Translations under genes and position numbers: made by a program
Notes under the pieces: generated by a model
What the model was told of the DNA's origin: nothing
Database searches by the model: none
The model's input: the letters and a program-made list of their open reading frames with translations, nothing else
From: Mastigocoleus sp. MO_188.B34
GTDB taxonomy: Bacteria > Cyanobacteriota > Cyanobacteriia > Cyanobacteriales > Nostocaceae
NCBI RefSeq assembly: GCF_030065675.1
Contig: NZ_JASJDK010000033.1
Coordinates: 1 to 50,836 of the forward strand
Direction of reading: 5' to 3'
DNA length: 50,836 nucleotides
Shown: one piece after another, positions 36,210 to 46,441 of the stretch
How positions within the stretch are numbered: the first letter of the stretch is position 1
Layout: each line of letters opens with the position of its first letter

Positions 36210-36551
36210 TTAGCGATCAGTTGGAATATTGGTTCTCATCATCAATACTTCCCCAGCAATAGAATCTTTTATCGTCTCATATAGCTCGGGATTCTTTGTT
36301 TGTAATTCCTCTAAAGTAATATCTTGAGCCACAACTTCACCATCTTTATTATGAATAGTGTAAGTTTTGTTGCTATTTATAGTAATTTGTTCGTTCCTAG
36401 TTTCAATAGAACCCAAAGCAGAAGGTTGAGAAATATTACTTTGATTCTTTTGTTGAACAATTACTTCTGTTTTTCCCAATACTTTCCCACTAGTAACAAT
36501 GGTAATTAGAGCTAAGGATACAGCTAATCCGAATAAAATTGAACGTTTCAT
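36210..36551 (-). CDS. small exported protein of unknown function
   Basis: 113 residues with a clear signal peptide (MKRSILFGLAVSLALITIVTSG, cleavage near residue 25). The mature part is hydrophilic with strands (TYTIHNKDGEVVAQDITLEEL). No Cys. Strong ribosome binding sequence GAGGTGAG just upstream of the ATG. No family recognised. Confidence 0.7.
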   Translation of the reverse strand: MKRSILFGLAVSLALITIVTSGKVLGKTEVIVQQKNQSNISQPSALGSIETRNEQITINSNKTYTIHNKDGEVVAQDITLEELQTKNPELYETIKDSIAGEVLMMRTNIPTDR

Positions 36552-36961
36552 AGCTCACCTCTTCAGGTTGGGCAGTATATCTATTTAAATAACACAGGTT
36601 TATAACTAAAAGTTCCAGAATAATTGTATATTTTATTTTTTAATATTTTTCTTTATAGCAAAGAAACAAATGGTATCCATTTGAATTTGCATTGTTTATA
36701 AAACGGGACAGGGAACAGGGAAAAAGGAACAGATTCAAAAAATAATATGTAAGGGTATTTATTGAAATTATATTTATTGAAATTATATTTTTTGAAATTA
36801 GTATCACATTTTGCAAATACGCCTCAGGTACAAACAAAGGTAAAAAGTAATAGGTAATAAAAGAATAATTACCCATTACCAATTACCAATTACCCATTAC
36901 CAATTACCACTCATCGCGCCAGCGATGCGGGCGTATACCAATTACCCATTACCTCCAAAAA
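36552..36961. repeat. spacer with heptamer repeats
   Basis: No gene. TTATTGAAATTATATT-type units (36757-36800), then AAAAGTAATAGGTAATA and CCAATTA/CCCATTA heptamers (36842-36950) surround a GC-rich block (36911-36931). This is the usual STRR-type spacer and it ends just before the sufS stop codon. Confidence 0.6.
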
Positions 36962-38224
36962 CTAACCCAAAAAACTACTAAAAAATTCTATAGTTTCCTT
37001 TAATGCTTTAACAAAAACATCAATTTCCTCACGGGTGTTGTAAAAAGATAAGCTTACTCGTGCAGTTGCAGGAATATCTAAATGACGATGCAATGGTTGA
37101 GTACAGTGATGTCCGGAACGTATTGCTACACCATATTCATCTAGGAATGTAGACAGGTCATTTGCATGAATTTGACCTGCGGTAAATGCTGCGAGCGCAG
37201 CTCTTCCTTCACCATTCGCATCAGGTTTAGGTCCGTAGATTCTAATTTGAGGGATTTTTCCTAGTTCTTGGAACAAGTATGCTGTTAACTCTGCTTCATA
37301 AGCATGAATTTTATCCATACCAATAGTGGTAAGATAATCCACTGCTGCACCCAAAGCGATCGCTTCCCCTATTGCTGGGGTTCCCGCTTCAAATTTATGT
37401 GGTAATTCCCCGTAGGTAGAATTATCTAAATATACATCTGCAATCATTTCACCACCACCCAAAAATGGGGGCATTTCTTGCAAGATTTCTTGTTTACCAT
37501 ATAAGAAACCAATCCCTGACGGAGCACACATTTTATGTCCCGATGCAACTAACCAGTCGCAGTCCATATCCTGCACGTCAACAGGCATGTGGGGCACGCT
37601 TTGGCAGGCATCAATTAATACTTTTGCTCCCTGTTGATGAGCCAAATGACAAATTTCTTTTACTGGATTGATGCAACCCAAGGTATTAGAAACGTGAGCC
37701 ACAGAGACTAACTTGGTTTTATCGGAAAGGAGTTGTTTAAAATGTTCGAAGTCAAAAGTTTCTTCTGATGTGAGTTCAACGTGCTTTAATACTGCACCCG
37801 TTTTTTGGGCGACAAAATGCCAAGGAACAATGTTACTGTGGTGTTCCATCACCGACAGAATAATTTCATCACCTGCTTGCAAGTTATTCATCGCCCAACT
37901 GTAAGCAACCAAATTGATTGCCTCAGTCGCGTTACGGGTATAAACTATTTCCTGACGTGATGATGCATTAACAAATTTAGCAACTTTGTCTCTTGCTCCT
38001 TCATAAGCATCGGTGGCTTTACCACTCAAGCAATGAGCGCCACGATGAACATTAGAATTATACTGCTGATAATAATCTTGAAGTGCATTAATTACCTGCA
38101 AAGGTTTTTGAGAAGTTGCAGCATTATCTAGATAAACCAAAGGCTTACCATTAACTTTCTCCTTCAATATGGGAAAGTCTGCACGTACTATATCTACTAG
38201 AGTTTTTTCTTTTGCTAAAGTCAT
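36962..38224 (-). CDS. sufS: cysteine desulfurase SufS
   Basis: SufS releases sulfur from cysteine for Fe-S cluster assembly. 420 residues, PLP-dependent class II NifS/SufS type. [13 protein letters not shown] opens the conserved domain, [10 protein letters not shown] and the Schiff-base Lys in [12 protein letters not shown] (near 232) follow, and the catalytic Cys lies in [11 protein letters not shown] (near 377). It is last in the sufB-sufC-sufD-sufS series, with 120 bases of repeat sequence before it. Confidence 0.96.
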   Translation of the reverse strand: MTLAKEKTLVDIVRADFPILKEKVNGKPLVYLDNAATSQKPLQVINALQDYYQQYNSNVHRGAHCLSGKATDAYEGARDKVAKFVNASSRQEIVYTRNATEAINLVAYSWAMNNLQAGDEIILSVMEHHSNIVPWHFVAQKTGAVLKHVELTSEETFDFEHFKQLLSDKTKLVSVAHVSNTLGCINPVKEICHLAHQQGAKVLIDACQSVPHMPVDVQDMDCDWLVASGHKMCAPSGIGFLYGKQEILQEMPPFLGGGEMIADVYLDNSTYGELPHKFEAGTPAIGEAIALGAAVDYLTTIGMDKIHAYEAELTAYLFQELGKIPQIRIYGPKPDANGEGRAALAAFTAGQIHANDLSTFLDEYGVAIRSGHHCTQPLHRHLDIPATARVSLSFYNTREEIDVFVKALKETIEFFSSFLG

Positions 38225-38344
38225 GTTTATGGTTCTAGGTATTGGGTATTGGGTATTGGGTTTGGGGTTTAAGTTTTAAATTCTTCCCTGGGAACACGTC
38301 ACAAAATTTGAGTTTTTAAGCACCAAGTTTTAAGTACTAAGTTG

Positions 38345-39772
38345 TTAAGCACTCATTTGATTAACACTTTGAATAAGACTCTCTTGTAATGAGGCTACAG
38401 GTATTTGTTTAATAATTTCGGTAGCGAAAGCATCGATTAATAAATGATGTGCGGCGTTTTCATCTATACCTCGACTTTGTAAGTAAAAAATTTCATCATC
38501 TTCTAGTTGACTAACTGTAGCACCATGGGCACATTTAACATTATCAGCAGTAATTTCCAGTTGGGGTTTAGTATCAATTCTGGCTTTAGAAGATAACAAT
38601 AAATTACGATTTAACTGGGATGCATCGGTTAATTGTGCAGGTTTAGGGACAATTATCTTACCATTAAATACTGCATGAGCCCTATCGCCAATAATCGTTT
38701 TGTGCAATTGTTGACTTTTCCCATAGGGGAAATTTAACGCGATCGCACTGTGAGTATCTGCTAACTGTTGTTTGGAAATAACTGTCAAACCATTGAGTGT
38801 GGTTTCAGTTTGTTCGCCAGTTTGCAAGATTTCTAAATTGTGGCGCGATAATTTTCCACCCAAACTAATTGCATTACAGGAATAGCGACTGTAACGGGCT
38901 TGGGTAACAGCAGTTTTACCAATATGGAAAGCTCCTGCAGCTTCGCGTACAACCCGAGTATGATGTATGCTGGCGTTATCTTCTAGCCAAATTTCTGATA
39001 CAGCGTTGTTAAAGTAAACTGATTCTGTAGCTTTATTTTCAAGAAATTCGGGATTTCCATACTCTTCCACCAAAGTTAGTTCGGAACCACTTTGAGCAAC
39101 TATTAGACAACGAGCTTGGGAGATTATTTGCTCGCTACTAGCAGTTAGATACACCAGATGAATCGGTTTTTCTACCACAACATTTTTGGGTACCCATACT
39201 ACCGCTACATCATTGAACCCAACAGTATTGAGTGCTGTAAATACTTCCAGAGCACCTTCAGATTTTGCTAAATATTTCTGGATTTTCTCCCCGTATTCTG
39301 CGGGTAAATCGCCTAAATTGCTTACTATAACACCATCTGGCAAATCTGCGATCGCTGATAATTCAGGTGTATAAATCCCGTTAACAAATACTAAATGATT
39401 AGAACCTTCTGGTTGGGTATCCTGTAAATTTGCACCGTGGTTGGTTTGTACGGGATGAAATTTTACCTGTTTCAATCTTGACAAATCGGTAAATCGCCAT
39501 TCTTCCTCGCGGGTGGTAGGAATAGTTGAATGACGTACATAATTCACTGCGCGATCGCGCACTTCTTGCAACCAAGGAAATTTAGTTTGTAAAGATATAC
39601 CATGGTCATTTTGTAGAGACGTACCAGAGCCTGCGGCGTCGGCGTTAAGCCTCTGGTACGTCTCTACATTTTCCAATAATTCGCTCAGATAAGCATCTCG
39701 ATCTAACAAACTAGATACTAAATTATCTGCATTGGAGTTAGGAACTGGGCTAGGAGAAACTTGAATTGTCAT
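38345..39772 (-). CDS. sufD: Fe-S cluster assembly protein SufD
   Basis: SufD pairs with SufB in the SufBC2D scaffold that builds Fe-S clusters. 475 residues. The conserved core (TIPTTREEEWRFTDLSRLKQ, then the right-handed helix region with VKCAHGATVSQLEDDEIFYLQSRG and DAFATEIIKQIP) is intact. Near residues 36-55 the protein has extra sequence (NVETYQRLNADAAGSGTSLQ) encoded by a 55-bp inverted repeat at 39613-39667, which is absent from typical SufD as I recall. The ATG at 39772 overlaps the sufC stop codon (TAATG), so translation is coupled. Confidence 0.95.
   Translation of the reverse strand: MTIQVSPSPVPNSNADNLVSSLLDRDAYLSELLENVETYQRLNADAAGSGTSLQNDHGISLQTKFPWLQEVRDRAVNYVRHSTIPTTREEEWRFTDLSRLKQVKFHPVQTNHGANLQDTQPEGSNHLVFVNGIYTPELSAIADLPDGVIVSNLGDLPAEYGEKIQKYLAKSEGALEVFTALNTVGFNDVAVVWVPKNVVVEKPIHLVYLTASSEQIISQARCLIVAQSGSELTLVEEYGNPEFLENKATESVYFNNAVSEIWLEDNASIHHTRVVREAAGAFHIGKTAVTQARYSRYSCNAISLGGKLSRHNLEILQTGEQTETTLNGLTVISKQQLADTHSAIALNFPYGKSQQLHKTIIGDRAHAVFNGKIIVPKPAQLTDASQLNRNLLLSSKARIDTKPQLEITADNVKCAHGATVSQLEDDEIFYLQSRGIDENAAHHLLIDAFATEIIKQIPVASLQESLIQSVNQMSA
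39613..39667. repeat. 55-bp palindromic repeat inside sufD
   Basis: GTAGAGACGTACCAGAG (39613-39629) and its exact complement CTCTGGTACGTCTCTAC (39651-39667) flank a 21-base GC-rich loop. The reverse complement closely matches the intergenic repeat at 48029-48081, differing mainly in the loop. Confidence 0.85.
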
Positions 39773-40560
39773 TATACACCCACCTCAACTTCTGCTTCTT
39801 CCAAAATCCAGTCGTAACCGCGAGATTCTAATTCCAACGCTAATTCCTTACCGCCAGATTTAATAATTTGTCCCTTCGCCATCACATGAACATAATCTGG
39901 GACAATGTAATTGAGTAAGCGCTGGTAGTGAGTAATCATCAAAGTTGCATTTTGAGCGCTAGTTAATTGATTTACCCCATTTGCAACAATTTTGAGCGCA
40001 TCAATATCCAAACCAGAATCTGTTTCATCCAAAATCGCTAAGGTTGGTTCTAGTAAAGCCATTTGCAGAATTTCATTCCGCTTTTTCTCACCACCAGAAA
40101 AACCTTCATTTAAACTACGACTCAAGAAAGCCGAGTCCATTTTCACAACTTCCAGCTTTTCTTCAATCAGATCGTCAAAATCAAAAGCGTCAATTTCTTC
40201 TAAACCCTGGGCTTTGCGCTTGGAATTATAAGCAACCCTGAGGAAATCCAAATTGCTCACACCGGGAATTTCTAAGGGATACTGGAACGCCAAAAAGATA
40301 CCACTTCTCGCCCGTTCTTCAGGTTCAATTTCCAGCAAATTCTGTCCCTGAAAGATAACTTCTCCACCAGTTACCTCATAAGTTGGGTGTCCAGCTAAAA
40401 CTTTAGATAAAGTGCTTTTTCCAGAACCGTTAGGACCCATAATTGCATGGATTTCACTCAAACGGATTTCTAAATTTACACCTTTTAAAATTGATGCGCC
40501 ATCAACTTCTGCTGTCAAATCCTTGACTGACAGCACCACTTCGCTATTTTCACTAATCAT
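39772..40560 (-). CDS. sufC: Fe-S cluster assembly ATPase SufC
   Basis: ABC-type ATPase that energises the SufB-SufD scaffold. 262 residues. Walker [15 protein letters not shown] (near 42), the Q-loop FLAFQYP, the signature [12 protein letters not shown] (near 153), Walker [17 protein letters not shown] and the H-loop MITHYQRLL are all present. The gene lies 192 bases after sufB; that gap carries degenerate CTTCTGGCTCC heptamers. It ends in the TAATG overlap with sufD. Confidence 0.97.
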   Translation of the reverse strand: MISENSEVVLSVKDLTAEVDGASILKGVNLEIRLSEIHAIMGPNGSGKSTLSKVLAGHPTYEVTGGEVIFQGQNLLEIEPEERARSGIFLAFQYPLEIPGVSNLDFLRVAYNSKRKAQGLEEIDAFDFDDLIEEKLEVVKMDSAFLSRSLNEGFSGGEKKRNEILQMALLEPTLAILDETDSGLDIDALKIVANGVNQLTSAQNATLMITHYQRLLNYIVPDYVHVMAKGQIIKSGGKELALELESRGYDWILEEAEVEVGV

Positions 40561-40671
40561 GCTCTCGCTCTCTTTAAATTATTATTTTTTCTACTTTAAT
40601 TTTTTCTGTCTTGATGTGCGTGTAATTTATAGCGGCGAATAGCAAGTTAATAAAGTCCAGAATAAATTTCC

Positions 40672-40740
40672 CTTCGTCATATACAAAGTTGTTTTGACTT
40701 CTGGCTCCTAACTCCTGGCTTCTGACTCCTGCTATATTTC
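40672..40740. repeat. degenerate ACTTCTGG/ACTCCTGG heptamers between sufB and sufC
   Basis: Five or so copies of CTTCTGGC/CTCCTAAC-type heptamers lie in the sufB-sufC gap, a weaker relative of the array at 13496-13572. Confidence 0.6.
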
Positions 40741-40752
40741 TCGCACACCAAA

Positions 40753-42192
40753 TTAACCAACACTTCCTTCTAATTTCAGACTTAATAGCTTATCAGCTTC
40801 TACCGCAAATTCCATCGGCAATTGGTTAAATACATCTTTACAGAAACCGCTAATCATCATTGTTACGGCGTCTTCTGCAGAAATACCCCGTTGGGCAAAG
40901 TAAAATAACTGATCTTCACCAATCTTAGAAGTAGAAGCTTCGTGTTCTATTTTGCCGCTATTATTTTGAACTTGGATATAAGGATAAGTATTAGCATGGG
41001 CGTTATCCCCAATCAACATTGAGTCGCACTGGGAATAGTTACGCGCACCTTCAGCTTTGGGATTAACTTTCACCAAACCCCGATAGCTATTACTAGATTT
41101 ACCAGCAGAAATACCTTTAGAAATAATTGTGCTGCGGGTATTCTTACCAACGTGAACCATTTTGGTTCCGGTATCTGCTTGCTGCATGTTATTGGTTAGC
41201 GCAACTGAGTAAAACTCACCGACAGAGTTGTCACCCACCAAAACACAACTAGGATATTTCCAAGTGATTGCAGAACCAGTTTCTACTTGGGTCCAAGAAA
41301 TCTTAGAGTTTACTCCCTGACACAAACCGCGCTTAGTAACGAAGTTGTAAATACCGCCTTTACCGTTTTCATCTCCGGCATACCAGTTTTGTACCGTAGA
41401 ATATTTAATCTCGGCATTATCTAAAGCCACAAGTTCTACAACCGCCGCATGTAACTGGTTGCTATCGTACATGGGCGCGGTACAACCTTCTAAATAAGAG
41501 ACGTAACTACCTTCTTCAGCTACAATTAAAGTACGTTCAAACTGTCCGGTATCCCCACTATTAATCCGGAAATAGGTGGATAATTCCATTGGGCATTTAA
41601 CCCCTTTAGGAATATAAACGAAGGAACCATCACTAAATACCGCACTGTTAAGCGCCGCAAAATAGTTGTCAGCAATGGGAACTACACTACCCAGATACTT
41701 CTTCACTAATTCCGGATGTTCATGTAAAGCTTCCGAAATCGAACAAAAGATAACTCCATCCTCTGCCAATTTTTCCTTAAAAGTTGTTGCGACTGAAACA
41801 CTATCAAAAATTGCATCCACTGCAACATTCGCCAATCGCTTCTGCTCTGACAGGGGAATACCTAGTTTCTCAAAAGTTTCCAAAACTGCAGGATCTACTT
41901 CATCCAAACTGTTGAGCTTTTCTTTCTTTTGTTTCGGTGCAGAATAATAAATAATATCCTGATAATTAATTTCTGGATATTTTAAACCACTCCACTTCGG
42001 CTCCGTCATTTTTTGCCACTGACGATAAGCTTTGAGGCGATATTCCAGCATAAAATCCGGCTCATTCTTCTTCGCCGAAATCAGTCGAACTACATCTTCA
42101 CTGAGCCCACGAGGAATAGTATCAGCTTCAACATCAGTGACGAAGCCGTATTTGTAAGGCTGGTTAACTAAGGTTTTAACAGTAGCGCTCAT
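40753..42192 (-). CDS. sufB: Fe-S cluster assembly protein SufB
   Basis: SufB is the core of the SufBCD scaffold where clusters are assembled. 479 residues, normal length. Conserved blocks: [82 protein letters not shown] and the C-terminal [21 protein letters not shown]. Cys in GCTAP and SYLEGC are candidate ligands. First gene of sufB-C-D-S, transcribed away from sufR, with SufR operators in the shared promoter. ATG at 42192. Confidence 0.97.
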   Translation of the reverse strand: MSATVKTLVNQPYKYGFVTDVEADTIPRGLSEDVVRLISAKKNEPDFMLEYRLKAYRQWQKMTEPKWSGLKYPEINYQDIIYYSAPKQKKEKLNSLDEVDPAVLETFEKLGIPLSEQKRLANVAVDAIFDSVSVATTFKEKLAEDGVIFCSISEALHEHPELVKKYLGSVVPIADNYFAALNSAVFSDGSFVYIPKGVKCPMELSTYFRINSGDTGQFERTLIVAEEGSYVSYLEGCTAPMYDSNQLHAAVVELVALDNAEIKYSTVQNWYAGDENGKGGIYNFVTKRGLCQGVNSKISWTQVETGSAITWKYPSCVLVGDNSVGEFYSVALTNNMQQADTGTKMVHVGKNTRSTIISKGISAGKSSNSYRGLVKVNPKAEGARNYSQCDSMLIGDNAHANTYPYIQVQNNSGKIEHEASTSKIGEDQLFYFAQRGISAEDAVTMMISGFCKDVFNQLPMEFAVEADKLLSLKLEGSVG

Positions 42193-42321
42193 CGTAGTTT
42201 TTGTTGTGTTCGGTTAACAAATGTCTCTCTTTAAGGATGGAAGACGAGCTATTGGTAGCTAATTTTCCCAAGCAATGACCGGATGGTTACACTGCTGTTA
42301 CAATAATCATAGATATTAAAA

Positions 42322-42335
42322 CAACAAACTTGTTG
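42322..42335. promoter_or_regulatory. SufR operator, site 1
   Basis: CAAC-AAACTT-GTTG, the CAAC-N6-GTTG palindrome reported for cyanobacterial SufR. Extended symmetry (AAACAAC...GTTGTTT) is visible. It sits in the sufB/sufR intergenic region about 130 bases from the sufB start. Confidence 0.85.
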
Positions 42336-42366
42336 TTTAAGGTATCTTCATTCTAAGATAGATTAA

Positions 42367-42380
42367 CAACAAAGTTGTTG
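42367..42380. promoter_or_regulatory. SufR operator, site 2
   Basis: CAAC-AAAGTT-GTTG, again the CAAC-N6-GTTG pattern with extended AACAAC/GTTGTT arms, 45 bases from site 1 and 54 bases before the sufR start. Two sites allow joint control of sufR and sufBCDS. Confidence 0.85.
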
Positions 42381-42433
42381 TTTAAGTCAGTTTTTTTTCA
42401 AATAGTCATTTTTTTTGATTTTCTAGGACGAAG

Positions 42434-43243
42434 ATGGCGAGCACTCAACACCAACAGTCCTCAACCAAACAAGAAATTTTAGAGTATCTCTTAAAGCACG
42501 TCCAAGGTACAGCTTTAGAGTTAGCTACCGCTCTGGATATTAGTCCCCAAGCGGTTCGTCGTCACCTAAAAGATTTGGATGAAGAAAAACTAATCTTGTA
42601 TTCATCGTCCGTCCAAGCAGGGATGGGACGTCCACAACATGTTTATCAACTTAGCTCAGAGGGGAAAAATTATTTAAACTGGGTCGCAAGTCCCCAGAAT
42701 TCTGGTGATGGCTATGGTCAATTTGCTGTCTCCTTGCTTGATACAATCGCTCAAACAGTGGGGAAGGATCAAGTCAGCACAATTTTAAAAAAGCAATGGG
42801 AACGTAAAGCCGAAGAATATCGCAAATCTTTAGGGAATGCTCCCCTTTCTAAGCGGGTAGCAACCTTAGTAGAGTTGAGAAAAGCCGAAGGTTACATGGC
42901 TGAATATCATCCGATTGAAACAAACGGTGTAACATTAGGTGACAATGGGAAAAATAATAGTTCTGGGAATATAAAGTCTGAAAGTAAAAAATCCGAAAGT
43001 AAAAAATCTGAAAGTACAAAACCTGGAAAGAAAAAATCTCAAACGAAATTAAGCGATCGCTTTATGATCGTCGAACATAATTGCGCTATTTCCAATGTAG
43101 CGGAGTCTTTCCCCAGCGTCTGCGGACATGAATTAGAAATGTTTGCTGCAGCTTTACCAGATTGTACGGTAGAAAGAACCCATTGGATGATAAACGGTGG
43201 CGAGCATCGTTGTGGTTATTTAGTACAAGCAAAACAAAAATAA
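42434..43243 (+). CDS. sufR: Fe-S sensing repressor SufR
   Basis: SufR carries a redox-active 4Fe-4S cluster and represses the suf genes. 269 residues, longer than the about 215 common. N-terminal winged HTH (QEILEYLLKHVQGTALELAT then LDISPQAVRRHLKDLDEEKL). C-terminal Cys ligands in VEHNCAI, SVCGHELE, LPDCTVERTHW and HRCGY fit the known ligand pattern. Between them is a Lys/Ser-rich linker (SESKKSESKKSESTKPGKKK) encoded by a 15-base tandem repeat (42977-43021). Divergent from sufB with two operator palindromes in the shared promoter. Confidence 0.94.
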   Translation: MASTQHQQSSTKQEILEYLLKHVQGTALELATALDISPQAVRRHLKDLDEEKLILYSSSVQAGMGRPQHVYQLSSEGKNYLNWVASPQNSGDGYGQFAVSLLDTIAQTVGKDQVSTILKKQWERKAEEYRKSLGNAPLSKRVATLVELRKAEGYMAEYHPIETNGVTLGDNGKNNSSGNIKSESKKSESKKSESTKPGKKKSQTKLSDRFMIVEHNCAISNVAESFPSVCGHELEMFAAALPDCTVERTHWMINGGEHRCGYLVQAKQK

Positions 43244-43478
43244 TCTTGTATAAAGACAAGGGCTAACACAAGATAAGAATTAACAATTTAAAGATTTACT
43301 TTTTCAAATTAAGTTTTTTACATTAATTCCAAAAGCCTTAAAAACTCCCAAAGCTTTAAAACTTCAAAAATATCCATAGTTATCCATCCGTACTTAGTTT
43401 GACTGTTTTGCCAATCTAAGAAATACTGTTATTTACCATATTGTTAAGCTTCCCAGGAATGAGTTTGCAAGGAAATTT

Positions 43479-43739
43479 ATGAATGTACCACCGCAACAAC
43501 CATCAACTCAGTTTTTAAGCTTGGAAGAGTCAGCTAAAGTTGACGCAGCTTTGCTTACTTCACCAGAAAAATTTTTAACTCGACTGACAATATCATCTTT
43601 GAAAGTCTTAACTCATATCGCAGAAGAATATGGTGTAGAAATCAAAGATTTAACCACACCACAGATAATTGCTTGGTTCGAGAAAGATAGCAAAATTCGT
43701 CAAGAACAAGGAAGTGAAGCTGCTTATTTGAAGTGGTAA
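43479..43739 (+). CDS. small conserved cyanobacterial protein
   Basis: 86 residues, soluble. Helical pattern SLEESAKVDAALLTSPEKFLTRLTISSLKVLTHIAEEYG with a C-terminal PQIIAWFEKDSKIRQ. No motif recognised; small helical proteins of this look occur beside suf or in other cyanobacterial contexts. The ATG at 43479 is preceded by AAGGAAATTT, a weak ribosome binding site. About 235 bases after sufR, so it may be a separate unit. Confidence 0.7.
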   Translation: MNVPPQQPSTQFLSLEESAKVDAALLTSPEKFLTRLTISSLKVLTHIAEEYGVEIKDLTTPQIIAWFEKDSKIRQEQGSEAAYLKW

Positions 43740-45033
43740 CTACTTCTAGTTCCAATTATGAAAAAGTTTGACACTGGATTTTCTAATGATTTTGATTATC
43801 CAACTATTTCGATTGGGCGATCGGGGGTTTGATTGCTCACAAAAAAATACTACATCAATAATTACAAAATACTATTTAAATCATAGCTTTTGTCTATAGA
43901 GATAATTCTATCTGCACTTTAAAAATATATTTTGCTTATCCGGACATTCTTTTCAAACAATAAATCCGGTTCAGTATTTTTATTACACGCATTAAAAAAA
44001 TACTCTAATAGTAATTATTTGGTCATAGCTTTCAGGATTTGCCAACATCCTAACCTGAATTATTTAGTTACACAACAGATAATTTAAAGAAGCATAGTCT
44101 AGGAATCAGCAGATAATTCCTCATTCTAGACGTAGCATGCTACGTCTCTACCACTTCTGACTTCTGACTCCTGCTCGTCTGTCAAGACGCGGTCTGTTCT
44201 GACTTCTGACTTCTGACTTCTGACTTCTGACTTCTGACTCCTGACTTCTGACTCCTGACTTCTGACTCCTGACTTCTGACTCCTGACTCCTGACTTCCAA
44301 ACCTTTACTTTCACTTCATCAAAACAGCAATTATTCTTTAATTTTTCTTTGCGGAACCTTCATGCGATCGCAAACGTCATCTATTAACTATCTAATCAGT
44401 TTTAAGTAATACACCTCCCGCAATGCACATACCATTGCTCAAAAACGACAAATACAGGGGAATAATCTGCATTAGACGACGATATTTAACCGTTATTCAC
44501 TTTAAACTTTTACACCTGAAACATTAAACTCCAAGTTTTTATGGGTAACTTTAATTAAATAAAATACCAATTTAGTTGAGTTTAAGTATTTATTGTTACT
44601 CATGTCCTTCATTGCATCACAACTGAAATATTCATAAGATTGCTTTACAGATAAATGATTAAATAGAATGAACTTCAAACATTATTGATATCAAAATCAG
44701 AGGATTAGCTTTGAGTAGGATGGCTAATAAATTTAAACAATTCAATGATAATCAATTAAATTGATGTTTGTTTATTTATTAGTCCAAGAAAGATAAACAT
44801 GAATATATAGCAATTAAATAAAAAAAATAATCCTGTTGAGTTCGAATATAGATTGAAGTTTTTTTATATAGGAATATATTAGATACAAAACCCTTTGGTT
44901 GTGATAATATCTATTATCTCTGATGAATCAAATTTGAGGTGTATATTGTGGACATATTTTCCTAATGTCCACAACCATAAAAAAAGTGAGATGCTCCTGG
45001 TTATAAATTTATTCAGCAATAATTATGAACTGT
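43740..45033. other. 1.3-kb spacer with palindrome and heptamer array
   Basis: No gene. A perfect 20-base palindrome AGACGTAGCATGCTACGTCT (44128-44147) is followed by the heptamer array at 44153-44297. The rest, to 45033, is AT-rich and without recognised content. Confidence 0.5.
44153..44297. repeat. heptamer tandem repeats (ACTTCTG/ACTCCTG)
   Basis: Three heptamers (44153-44174), a 22-base interruption containing CGTCTGTCAAGACGCGG, then about 14 more copies to 44297, alternating ACTTCTG and ACTCCTG. Same unit as at 13496-13572. The frame read through it is translated repeat, not a gene. Confidence 0.9.
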
Positions 45034-45363
45034 TTATTGAGAAAGTTTCACTGCAGTTCCTGTAGCAGTAATTAACATCAAAACCCCTGACTGATCTACA
45101 TTTATGGTTCCTGTATCTATTTCAATACCGATAACTGCATCTGCTCCTAAACGTCGTCCCCTTTCTTTTAATTTATCTAATGCTTTTTCTTGACCTTCCT
45201 GAAATAGCTTTTCATAACTACCTGTACGTCCCCCAATAACATCGCGAATACCCGCGAAAAAGTCACGAAGAAAATTACTACCGTAGACGACTTCTGCTGT
45301 TACTATCCCTAAATATGATTGGACAATTTTTCCTTGGATTACATCAGTTGTACTTAAAATCAT
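45034..45363 (-). CDS. YbjQ-family (UPF0145) protein
   Basis: 109 residues. The family forms pentameric beta-rich assemblies often annotated as heavy-metal-binding, function uncertain. Hallmarks: MILSTTDVIQGKIVQSYLGIVTAEVVYG, FFAGIRDVIGGRTGSYEKLF, ALDKLKERGRRLGADAVIGIEID and a C-terminal LMLITATGTAVKL. ATG at 45363. Single gene. Confidence 0.92.
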   Translation of the reverse strand: MILSTTDVIQGKIVQSYLGIVTAEVVYGSNFLRDFFAGIRDVIGGRTGSYEKLFQEGQEKALDKLKERGRRLGADAVIGIEIDTGTINVDQSGVLMLITATGTAVKLSQ

Positions 45364-45743
45364 TGGTTCACCTTCTAAGTAAATAATAGAATAATTAATG
45401 GGTCACGAATTAGAAATATTTTTACTACTTATTTATTTGATAAATAAAACATTTTTTCAGCCCGATAGTATAGAATTTTATCTTTTTAAGGTTAGACATT
45501 AGATATGCTATAAATGTAGTCTGAGGAGTGTTTTCATCTGGATTATTCGAGTTTTGAGAATTGATTTTTTTACTTGTAAGTCTTTTTTATTTACCAAGTG
45601 AGTATCAGTGAGGATATTGATGCTTCATAAATCTTTTGTAAAAGTAATCGCATAGAGTTTTCAAAAACGAATAATTTTGTTTTAATGTACATGCCACTAC
45701 GGAATTCGTGAAAAAAGTTGCAATAAGAATCAGGTAAATTACT
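45364..45743. other. divergent promoter region
   Basis: 380 AT-rich bases between the YbjQ-family and TPR genes. I see no gene, repeat or clear operator; it should contain both promoters. Confidence 0.4.
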
Positions 45744-46430
45744 GTGTATAATCGAAAATCATTTTGGCTAAGTGTTCTCGTTATAGGAAGTATTGGGATA
45801 ACAATCCCCTCAGTTGCTCGCGCAGAAGTATTGGTGGCTCAAAAACGCAGTACTTCCCAGGTTAGACAATTACTTAATGAAGGACGTCGTTTGGTAAATG
45901 CGCGTGATTACAATGGTGCAATATCTGTTTATCAACAAGCTGCAACATTAGAACCGAAGAACGGTAGTATCTTCTCTGGGATAGGCTACTTATATGCACA
46001 GCAAGGAAATTTTTCTGCGGCTTTAGCTGCGTATCGTCGTGCGGTTGCTCTTAGTCCCAACAATAGCGATTATCATTATGCTCTGGCTTACGTCAGCGGT
46101 AACATGGGTGATAATAATAAAGCTAAAACAGCTTACCGTAAGGCAATCCAATTAAACCGGAATAATATTAATGCTTACTTGGGATTAGCTGCGATTCTAT
46201 TAAACCTCAGAGAGTTTGAAAACGCGAAGTGGGCTTTCGAGCAAGCAATGAAAATTGACCCCAGAAATGCTAAAGCTCATGAATTGAAAGGAGCGATGTT
46301 AATGAAACAAGGTCGTTCTAGAGAGGCAAGAATGGAATTAAAAAAATCTCTCAGTCTTTACGAAACCCAGAAAAAATGGGAGGGTGTCAGTCGAGTAGAT
46401 TCCATGCTCAGAGAACTAGGTGGAGCATAA
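45744..46430 (+). CDS. exported TPR protein
   Basis: 228 residues. A signal peptide covers about residues 8-30 (SVLVIGSIGITIPSVARAE, cleavage after ARA). The mature part is four or five tetratricopeptide repeats from about 45 to 205: ALEPKNGSIFSGIGYLYAQQ, ALSPNNSDYHYALAYVSGNM, QLNRNNINAYLGLAAILLNL and KIDPRNAKAHELKGAMLMKQ. Likely a periplasmic protein-protein scaffold. The start is a GTG at 45744. Partner unknown. Confidence 0.85.
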   Translation: MYNRKSFWLSVLVIGSIGITIPSVARAEVLVAQKRSTSQVRQLLNEGRRLVNARDYNGAISVYQQAATLEPKNGSIFSGIGYLYAQQGNFSAALAAYRRAVALSPNNSDYHYALAYVSGNMGDNNKAKTAYRKAIQLNRNNINAYLGLAAILLNLREFENAKWAFEQAMKIDPRNAKAHELKGAMLMKQGRSREARMELKKSLSLYETQKKWEGVSRVDSMLRELGGA

Positions 46431-46441
46431 AAATTTATTTA

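Noticed and set aside
36640-36882. 80-codon - frame before sufS
   Set aside because: Covers STRR-type repeats; the protein is a translation of those repeats.
44153-44297. Regular repeats resembling a CRISPR array, and a 62-codon frame on - through them
   Set aside because: The unit is a 7-base tandem repeat without spacers; the frame encodes a monotonous repeat (QKSEVRS) and is not a gene.
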